Positions 56,501-64,000 of a DNA stretch of 64,000 nt are shown here, piece by piece. Below the pieces are notes generated by a model. That model was not told the DNA's origin. It saw nothing but the letters and a program-made list of their open reading frames with translations, and did not search any database. The stretch comes from Monoplex corrugatus (taxonomy: Eukaryota > Mollusca > Gastropoda > Littorinimorpha > Ranellidae), in contig JAPXFY010000015.1 of the NCBI GenBank assembly GCA_030674185.1, positions 29,214,185-29,278,184 of the forward strand, written 5' to 3'. A program made the position numbers and the translations under genes. Every line of letters starts with the position of its first letter. The stretch's first letter is position 1.

Positions 56501-57420
56501 TCAAAGGAAATGATTATTCAGCCCATTGGAGACAAACGCTTTCTTGTATTTTGCTACTATCGATCATATTTTCGAAAGGCTTTTCTATTTGATTTTTCTG
56601 CTTAAAAAATTATTGACTTTTAGTTCAAATATGTTTTGGCATCCCAATAAATTACATCACGAAAATAAACTAACTCAAAATAAAACATTTTATGGACAAA
56701 AGTTTTTCCATCGATTTCTTTTTTGCTAAATGATCTGATCAAATTGTTTATATCCTCCTGTCTTTGCAACCAGTTATCTTCAAAGTTCAGTTTTGTTTGG
56801 TTATTATTGAAATTTATTCTTAGAATCTTCATTTTTTGTGTGACTTTGCCTGGTAGCTTTTAATCGTCTCTATGAATACTTCTATTCGTTGCTTTTGATT
56901 TCTGAGAAGTCAATTTGAGAAAATAGAAAAATAATTTAGTTTATACGATGCTTTTAATATGTTATCTCTGTTCTTGAGATAACAGCATTGATTAGGTTGT
57001 TTTACTTTGACAAAATTCTGTTATGAAATTTCATTACAATGGCTCTGCTGCTAGAGTGATAGCAATCGGTGAGAATGGACATCCTTGTCTGATTCCACAA
57101 TTTATGTAAAAAGATTATGAGAACCACAGTCCATTGTTTATACAACTAATTGCGTTTGTTATAGACCCATATTTTCAAATGAACCGCAAATTCAAAAGTC
57201 TCAAAGAGTTTCTAGCATGAATGTTTTGGAAATTGAATGAAAAGCCTTTAGATACTCGAGCGCTATAGCACTTACTTTTCTTTGTCACATTTAGATAGTT
57301 GATAACATCGTCTATCGGTTATGATAAAGTCTTTTTAAGTAATAAACTTGATCTTTGTAAATCAACTAATCTATAACACTGATTAGCCTCCAAGCCATTG
57401 CTTCAATCAGTAATCAGTGT
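56500..57420 (-). pseudogene. Second Tx1/L1-type LINE relic
   Basis: Minus strand. GIRQGCPFSPIAITLAAEP at about 57107-57052 is the conserved RT block G(I/V)RQGCP.SP. Upstream fragments LEYLKAFHSISKTF (57275-57235) and DDVINYLNVTK (57320-57288) fit the preceding RT blocks. Downstream, 56620-56832 reads FEDNWLQRQEDINNLIRSFS, unassigned. Heavily decayed. Confidence 0.55.
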
Positions 57421-57551
57421 TTGTCAGTGTAATGTGCCGCCAGTTATCCCGCTCATGTTTTGGAAAGATTTTTCCTCTTGAGGAGAAATTAGAACAAATT
57501 ATTTGTGTGTGTATTAGTTTACTTTTAACAAAAACAAAATATATTGAAGAA

Positions 57552-58260
57552 TTTTATAACAACAGATCTTATATGGCCCCAGAAAAATTTCATAAACTCG
57601 ACCGTTTATCTCTCATCATTCGATGATGTTTCGTTTTTCATATTACTCAAGATCAGAGCCGTCGCTTCTTCATTCATTATACCTTCACATAATTATGGCA
57701 GATTCCTTTTGATCCAGTTTTGAGAATTTTTCATCCTTCATAAATATATCAAGTGTTTCTATCATATTTCATATTTCATAAACGCAATAACTTTTTCTTC
57801 ATATTTCCTCGTGTTTTGGTCGTGTTACTACACTTTTGACTTATTGACGATTTTGCCGTTTTTATTCTTTACATTGTCATTGCGTCAATGTAGCCATGTC
57901 CGTTTATAAGCTTAAACATTATTTTGTGTCCTTTCTCCCTCTTCCGCCCACTTTTGTCTTGCTCTTGTTTACGCTGTCCTTGCCTTTTCAATTGATATTT
58001 TGTCCAGCTTTTCTTTATTTTCAGAAGTTCTTATTAAATAATTTTGATTGTTTCGATTTATCGAGTTTTCTCTTTCCCTTGCTTGTAAATCAAGAATTTC
58101 ATTTCGGTCATTCCTTGCTTAAATTTATAACAACAGATCTTAAGTGGCCCCAGAAAATTTTCATGAAATATGATAGAAACACTTGATAGGTTTATGAGAG
58201 ATGAAAAGTTCCCAAAATTTCATTAACTCGACCGCTTTTGTCTCATCATCAGATGATGTT
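57552..58260. repeat. Local duplication with internal inverted copy
   Basis: 57552-57630 and 58123-58260 share TTTATAACAACAGATCTTA, TGGCCCCAGAAAA and CATCATCNGATGATGTT. The second contains an extra ~57-nt piece whose segment 58166-58208 is the reverse complement of 57728-57770. Followed by a short tandem GATGATGTTACGGAT (58251-58290). Confidence 0.8.
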
Positions 58261-58494
58261 ACGGATTTATCCGATGATGTTACGGATGTTACAGATTTTA
58301 ACTTTTAGATTTGCATCAGCCCGATGATCCTTTCTTTCAAAAAATCATTTTTCTGCTTTCACTTATTCGGTTATACAGTAAATCGTTCCTTTTTGTTGTG
58401 AATATTGCATGTCTAAGGTACGAGTTGTTGAAGCGCCCGTACCTTGGGCCTCGGTAAGTCAGAGTTGTTTTAAATCAGTTATTAACGCTCTACG

Positions 58495-58680
58495 ATCAGT
58501 TTCAGTTTCAGTTTCAGTTTCAGTTTCTCAAGATGACGTCTTCGCGCTCGGAACGAATTCCATATGCACTGATGTCACAAGTGCCACGTGTATGGTGATC
58601 ATGGCAAAAGCCTTAAGCCTGCACATAAACCCATGGGCTGGCCAGGCCCTGATTTCCCACCTATGATATTTACCTAGTCT
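58495..58680 (+). repeat. SINE-like repeat with (AGTTTC)n, copy 2
   Basis: Five AGTTTC hexamers (58497-58528) followed by TCTCAAGATGACGTCTTCGC, GAATTCCATATGCACTG, AAGCCTGCACATAAACCCAT and GGGCTGGCCAGGCCCTGATT. The same order occurs at 20783-20945. Orientation and polymerase class unknown; on the other strand the hexamers would be a 3' tail. Confidence 0.75.
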
Positions 58681-58871
58681 ATACATTTTTTTTACATTAG
58701 TATTGTATCAGCCCATCGTTGGAACAATCTTGGTTACATGTAAATGACGTGTATCTGTGTACCATAGCTTCAAAGAAATAAAAACCAGATACATAAAGTA
58801 AACAATAAGTAATTAAAGGTCTGATTCACAATACAAATAGCTAATCAATATTCGTCTCACATGACAGAAAG

Positions 58872-58893
58872 CCCCCCCCCCCCCCCCCCCCCC
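58872..58893. repeat. Poly(C) run
   Basis: About 22 consecutive C residues; its length is likely uncertain in assembly. Confidence 0.9.
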
Positions 58894-58984
58894 AGGTCAA
58901 TGCACAAAACCTCAGCTAAAGACTATATTTCTTAAAATCACAACTCCGCAAGTCTGTCGTTCACTCCGGTGAAATAAAAGAGGA

Positions 58985-59195
58985 AACAAGCAAGCAAGCA
59001 AGCAAGCGAGAAAGTCAGTAAGTCAGTACGTACGTAAATAAGTTAGTAAGTAAGTAAATAAGTAAGCAGGTAGGTAAGTAAGTAAGTAAGTAAGCAAGTA
59101 TGCAAGTAAGCAAGCGAGTGAGTAAAGTAAGCAAGCAAGTAAGTAAAAGTAAGTAAGTAAGTAAGCAAGTAAGTAGGTAAATAAGTAAGCAGAGT
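58985..59195. repeat. (AAGT)n/(AAGC)n tetranucleotide array
   Basis: More than 40 units of AAGT with AAGC, AGGT and AAAT variants. Minus-strand Leu/Tyr-rich frames across it are artefacts. Confidence 0.95.
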
Positions 59196-59339
59196 AAAAG
59201 ATAAAGGAATATGTAGATAAATAAACAAGTAAGATATGAGAAATAACATAACAGTAAACACATGCATATAAAACACACGCCCGCACACAGACACACACAC
59301 ATACATACATTCATACATACACACCCATATCCACACAGC

Positions 59340-59400
59340 ATAATGACCAACAACAACAGCAACAACAACAACAGCAGCAGCAACAACAACAACAACAGTA
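59340..59400. repeat. (CAA)n/(CAG)n repeat
   Basis: AACAACAAC and CAGCAG units. Confidence 0.9.
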
Positions 59401-59603
59401 AAGAGAAAAACACATACGCACAGGTGCTCACACATACACCAACCAATCGATGCAGCAGACGATAGAAAAAGCAAAAGGTAGACACATATCATGACAAACT
59501 TACAGGTATGGACAAAAATCAATGAACAGCCCACAAACACACACACAGCCGGCTTGACAGACATGTCCATTCTCCAGTTTTTTTGTTTTTTTTCTCACTT
59601 TCT

Positions 59604-60381
59604 TCACTTTTCCGTTATCTCTGCTTCAGGAAAAGCCCAAACACTTTCCATTCCACGCTGTAAGAGTCTGTGCAGTGTTACTTTTGAGATGATACCAATG
59701 TTAGTCTGATTAATGACAGCCTTGTTTTTTCCTATCATAGTAGATTTCCGGCCACTTCCTCTATCTATTCCTTTTTGGGTAAGACGTTCGATGGTATGAT
59801 GACACATTTTGTTCACGGAAGTATGATTTAAAGCGTCTAAGGACCTAGACTTTCCCAGATGGAGAATTTTTGTTGTAGTGGCATTGCCTGCAAGTTTATC
59901 GGCCCGTTCATTTCCATTAACACCAGCATGTGCAGGGCAGTAGATCCACGTGAGATTCCTTAGGGTGATACTGTTCCTAGTCCATTTTGCTCTTTTTGAA
60001 GTAGATTCATCGAGTCAGTCAAGGATGAAGCCTTCACTTTCTTTCATTTCATCATCCAGTGAAAATAACCATTGGAGTGCATGTGTGACTGCCTCAATTT
60101 CCATTGTTAGACTGGAGGTTGTGATATCATGTGTAGCGTTTTCTTCATGCATGGTGTTTCCATTTTGTTTGACAGTGAAGCCCCATCCAAATTTGTTATT
60201 GGTGACTAAGCCATCCGTGTATAAGAAGACGTCTTTGGGGCTGCAACTTAGTTGCTCCATGAGTAGCTGAATTTCTGTATCTGCTTTCCCTTCTGGCCAT
60301 TCGCGACAGTGTCTCCCTAGATTTTTGGGTATGACAGTTTTGTATATGATCAGTGTTTTCTACAGAAAATACACAACACAC
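59604..60381 (-). pseudogene. I-clade-like LINE RNase H domain
   Basis: Minus strand. HCREWPEGKADTEIQLLMEQ leads into VFLYTDGLVTNNKFGWGFTV (60230-60170; first catalytic Asp in YTDG), SSLTMEIEAVTHALQWL (60110-60060; catalytic Glu), then a frame break and LDDSMNLLQKEQNGLG (about 60012-59970; catalytic Asp), MNGPINLQAMPL, HHTIERLTQKGIDRGSGRKS and INQTNIGIISKVTLHRLL, ending VWAFPEAEITEK (59604-59816). The D-E-D order is that of LINE-encoded RNase H as in I/Nimbus-type elements. The RT part is absent. Confidence 0.8.
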
Positions 60382-61399
60382 GGCTGTTCTCAGAGTCCTT
60401 TAAAAAACAACAACAAAAACAACAACAACAAAAAAGCATGAACCAGTACGACGGGCCAAATGGGTTTTTTTTTCTTTCTTTCTTTTTTTTTTTTTTTTTT
60501 TGGTGGTGAGAAGTTTTCTATCATATGTTTAAATCTTAGTTTGTTAATGGCTTTCTTAAGTTCTTTTATTTTCTCTCGATAGCGTGGCTTGCTTGAGATT
60601 ATTTCTAGCTCGTTACACTGCGTTAATGGTATAAACTGTATCGATCACTGAATGATAATTATTGTATCATAATCAAGGGTTTTTGATAGAAGTGCTGTAC
60701 TGTTTCAGTTTTTCAGCAGTATTGAGTTTTGCAATAAAAAATATGTTATAAAAATTGTATTTGTTTTGTTTTCATTAATTTTTCTATATACAAACGGGAC
60801 ATTACTTGAATGGTTTGAACATCTTGTTATTTATCTGATCTATGTCCGTTTCTCAACATCTAACATCCGACCGTTTCTGTACTTGTTCTGATATAAATGT
60901 AAAACCCGTCCCCCGCCAGCACACGTCTTTTCACAAAGATGTGCGGAATCTTCGTGACATTGTTAGAACAGCAATCAGGGAGGAAAGCGTACAATCTGAT
61001 CTGTAAAACTGCAGACCAACTTCATACTGCCCTCCGTCCTGTCTGGATAAACATGTCTCCGTTTCACAATGCAGCATGGATATGCAAGTTGTCGCCATAG
61101 CATTGCTCTATCAAAACTTATCTCCCTGACCCGGCGCATGAATAATGATTTGTTGAACGGAAGCAATTAAAAGCTGGTTTGATTATGCATTAGCAATTTT
61201 ATTCTTAGTCAAATCAAGTAACCAATTGATTATGAAAGCCAAGACTGATGTTTATTTTCTAAGATATCGAACAATTCTTTTTCCCAGTAATTGTAGAGGC
61301 GATTTTTGTGATCGTCAAAAATTGTTCTCCCTTCCGACTTTTTACCCACCTTGTTAACTGTCTAATGTATTTTCTGACTTTTCTTCGTAAAGTTTCTTT
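60382..61399. other. Unrecognised sequence with poly(T)
   Basis: CAACAAAAA repeats (60400-60433) and T-rich run (60466-60500). No gene recognised. Confidence 0.5.
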
Positions 61400-61703
61400 T
61401 ATTCATTGTGACTTAACTACCAGTCACTTCTTCTTCTTTTTTCTTCCTCTTCATTTTCCTGCCTCTTCTTCTTTCGTTCAACATTTACATAATCAGGCAT
61501 TATCTGGTGATAAGTGGGGCCTTTTTCCCCTTTTCCTTCCAGTTGCAATGAAGCTTGATCGTTAGACGCGCGGAACTGGCCATGTCTTATGTCGCTGTGC
61601 ATGACAAAGGCAACATTGCTGAAATATATGTTCAACTGTTTGGTCCTCTTCTCTGCAGAGGCAGGTTGCTGTGCTGAAAGCATCATTTTGAACTTTTCGG
61701 TTC
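61400..61703 (-). pseudogene. RNase H-type LINE C-terminus, distal segment
   Basis: Minus strand below 61700 reads REEDQTVEHIFQQCC (about 61660-61605), HAQRHKTWPV, the Cys/His C-terminal tail that continues the segment at 63051-63300 across the RTE insertion. Confidence 0.65.
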
Positions 61704-63050
61704 ATATGTCAAAATCAATTTTCATTGCACTTCCAAAGAAGACAGGGGTTATGGAATACGAACTCCATCGCACAATTAGTCTGATGAGCCTTGTAACAAA
61801 AATCCTGTTAAGAATAGTCATGATGAGGACAAGGAATAGAATCAAAAGAGAAATAGCACAAGAACAGTGTGGATTTGTGGAAGAGAAAGGAACTATTAAT
61901 GCCATATACATCCTAAGAACTATCATAGAGGGGTCAAATGAGATGAATAAGGATTTATATGTATGCTTTGTTGACTACACCAAGGCTTTCGATCGGGTAA
62001 GACATGATGAATTGATCAACCAACTGGAGAGACTCAATTCGATGGAAAAGATCTACGAATAATCAGAAATATGTACTGGGAACAAACAGCTGCAATGAGA
62101 ATAGAAAACAATGTAAGCTCTTTCCAAAATATCAAAAGAGGAGTCAGACAGGGTTGTGTTTTGTCACCAGATCTGTTTTCACTTTACAGCGAAAACATCA
62201 TGAGAAACCTAGAAGAAGACCCTGGATTAAAGGTTGGAGGGAAAATGATAAACAACATTCGATATGCAGATGACACCGTGCTCATTGCAGAAAGTGAAAG
62301 AGACCTACAAAACCTTGTGAATATACTAGAAATAAAAAGCAAAGGTAAGGGGTTGGAACTAAACAGCAGGAAGACTGAAGTCATGGTGATCAGTAAAAAA
62401 CATGAAATCCCCTCATGCAAAATAACAGCAAATGGCACAACCTTGACACAGGTTGAGAAATTCAAATACCTGGGAACGATCATTTCATCAGACGGCAGAT
62501 GCACATGGGAAATAGCCGGCAGAATCGGCCAAGCCAAAACAGCATCCAAGAAGATGACAAGCATTCTTACCAACAAATGCCTATCACTTAACATCAGGAA
62601 GAGAGTTCTTGAATGTTATATAGAACCAATACTGTTGTACGGATGCGAGGCGTGGACAGTCAACAAACAAAGCCAGAACAAGATTGAGGCAGCCGAGATG
62701 TGGTTTCTAAGAAGAATGTTGAGGGTTCCATGGACAGCAAAGAAAACAAACGAGACGGTCTTGATGGAGGCAGACACAAGTAGATCACTCATAAGGAAGA
62801 TTAGGAAAAGACAGGCAACATTTATAGGCCATTTTATGAGGAAGGGGGATTTGGAGCACCTGGTCACGGCGGGAAAGCTGGAGGGAAAGAGAGCACCGGG
62901 TAGACCCAGGGAGAAAATGCTGGACGGACTTGCAGAATGGCTGGGGACGGGGAGGGTGGGGGAGATGCTAGGGGCAACGAGAGATAGAGGCAGATGGAAG
63001 TCCAATGATCGCCAACGCCATGCGGCAGGGCACCTGATGATGATGATGAT
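61704..63050 (+). mobile_element. RTE-like LINE copy A13 in an RNase H-type LINE
   Basis: Plus-strand, 5'-truncated copy that starts at the KDMSKSIFIALPKK block and ends in (TGA)n at 63033-63050. The surrounding minus-strand LINE reads continuously when it is removed (61400-61703 joins 63051-63300). No convincing target-site duplication. Confidence 0.9.
61708..63041 (+). pseudogene. RTE-like RT of copy A13
   Basis: Two frames. The first, to 62062, reads SKSIFIALPKKTGVMEYELH, EQCGFVEEKGTINAIYIL, FVDYTKAFDRVRHDELI (catalytic Asp). A short deletion in the LNVDGKDL block near 62038 shifts frame; the second (62071 onward) reads GVRQGCVLSPDLFSLYSENI, IRYADDTVLIAESERD (intact YADD), KYLGTIISSDGRCTWEIAGR, LYGCEAWTVNKQSQ, GRPREKMLDGLAEWL. 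A one-base gain near 63004 (TCCAATGATC) throws off the usual NAM(Q/R)QGT end. Confidence 0.9.
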
Positions 63051-63300
63051 GGGCTTGAGCATGTTGAGGCCAGTGCGAAATCTCGAAAAGATCATTTGCT
63101 GCTTTCTGGACAGAAGGTAAGAATCGGCCCTTTCTGCCCATGGTTGAAGGAGTGAACTGATGATACTCCTCTTTTCGTTGTAGCTGACGCTGTTATGTAG
63201 ATGGTCTTCCTGGGCTACTCTTTCTGCTATCACCTCGTTTCTGGTTTTTCTGACTTGCTGGAAGGTCAGCTGGACCTAGAAAACAGAGAGGGCATCTAAA
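63051..63300 (-). pseudogene. RNase H-type LINE C-terminus, proximal segment
   Basis: Minus strand: RNEVIAERVAQEDHLHNSVS and YNEKRSIISSLLQPW, LLSRKQQMIFSRFRTGLNML (63233-63055). Matches the relic at 35060-35200 (KLAKRGTEEDQPDNSSTFNE), the region after the RNase H domain. Confidence 0.7.
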
Positions 63301-64000
63301 AGGAAAACTACTTGATAGCATATGTCACCTGTCTTCTAAATCACAGAAGTTGCTTGCGTAAGTGCCTCTGTCTCTGCTTGGTAGTTGTTGCAGTGTTAGC
63401 CGGTAGGAACACTGGCAATGATTTGAGTCCCCGGGAAACTGATAGGGATACCTCACCACCCGCTGGTCACAGCACTGGCGGCCGACTCATCAAAGGCATC
63501 CGTGCCTCCTGCTGGTAACGCTCTTCTGTCATGGCCAACGTGAGAGTCCAGCGTTCTGTATCATGTTGTACTTTCACTTAGGTGAAAAGGGGGACATTAG
63601 TACGGATTTCAGATCTAGCTGTTCTGGTTCCACGGTTCTGGCAGTTGCAAAGATGAGTAGTGAATAAGTCTCCTTTGGAAGGGATTGGCCGATACTGCCG
63701 CAGTGCTTTATTGTTCTCGTGGACAAAGTTTCTCCATTTCAGTAAACTTTTATCATAAGATCATTCAAAGTGGGTTAATCTGTCAAAACTGTCAGTCCTG
63801 TATTTCGATTTTTAATCCTCTTATGCATTTGAAACTTACATTATTTCAAACGGTCTTAGAGTAATCCAAGTACTTGTTCTCTTGATCCTATCGCTGCAAC
63901 TTTCCTGCTTGTTTGGAAGAAATCTCCCATAATGGACTGTCTGTTATCATGCTTCCTTTCAACGCTATTCAAAATACTGTTCTTAAGTATTTATACAGAA
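63301..64000. other. Unrecognised sequence
   Basis: No gene or repeat recognised to the window end. Confidence 0.5.

Noticed and set aside
59015..59570. Leu/Tyr-rich membrane protein frames on the minus strand
   Set aside because: Produced by the AAGT/AAGC tetranucleotide and CAA repeats.

Overview
This window looks like invertebrate nuclear DNA, most plausibly from a marine gastropod or another lophotrochozoan. That placement is an inference from the character of the retrotransposon proteins and the density of (CA)n microsatellites, not from a search. Nothing prokaryotic is visible: no operons, no rRNA, no convincing tRNA gene and no CRISPR array. Only one stretch looks like host protein-coding sequence: a minus-strand first coding exon at 13533-13732 with a signal peptide, the start of a prolyl 4-hydroxylase alpha N-terminal domain, and a GTGAGT splice donor. 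Almost everything else recognisable is a dead or dying transposable element, or simple repeat.

Families recognised by reading translations: (A) an RTE-like LINE (endonuclease plus RT, ending directly in a (TGA)n tail), about thirteen copies: 1-95, 583-1365, 4915-5965, 6172-6955, 23605-25050, 29524-31778, 31803-32764, 37078-38727, 40171-41386, 42320-42800, 44817-47595, 53460-53553, 61704-63050. (B) A different endonuclease/RT LINE with a C-terminal zinc finger, one essentially full-length copy at 48748-52814 and an old copy at 19780-22134. (C) L2/CR1-type LINEs at 11889-12872, 15143-16412, 47616-48045, plus a very old CR1-like relic near 25260-26100. (D) A LINE whose C-terminus resembles a zinc knuckle plus restriction-like endonuclease and whose 3' end carries a tRNA-like module, at 3870-7060 (interrupted) and 10360-11888. 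(E) A Tx1/L1-type LINE split over 44510-55140, and a second relic near 56500-57420. (F) RNase H-bearing LINEs at 35010-35480, 59604-60381 and 61400-63300. There are also a mariner relic (1400-1740), a candidate solo LTR rich in heat-shock elements (16715-17437), a six-copy family with a hammerhead-like core, and a two-copy SINE-like repeat beginning with (AGTTTC)n.

Layout: 0-7 kb, RTE fragments, mariner, family D with two RTE insertions. 7-15 kb, microsatellites, family D copy 2, an L2 copy, the P4HA-like exon. 15-23 kb, L2, the candidate LTR, hammerhead-like repeats, old LINE B. 23-33 kb, RTE copies with 5' inversions. 33-44 kb, mostly unrecognised AT-rich DNA with RTE copies. 44.5-55 kb, a nested stack in which one Tx1-type element has been invaded by an RTE, an L2 fragment, LINE B and a tiny RTE 3' end; target-site duplications fix several boundaries. 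55-64 kb, Tx1 and RNase H LINE relics, local duplications and another RTE.

The genes here do not form a pathway. The biological content is the insertion history of competing retrotransposons, plus one host exon. All reading was by eye; family names rest on motif recognition and need a database search.
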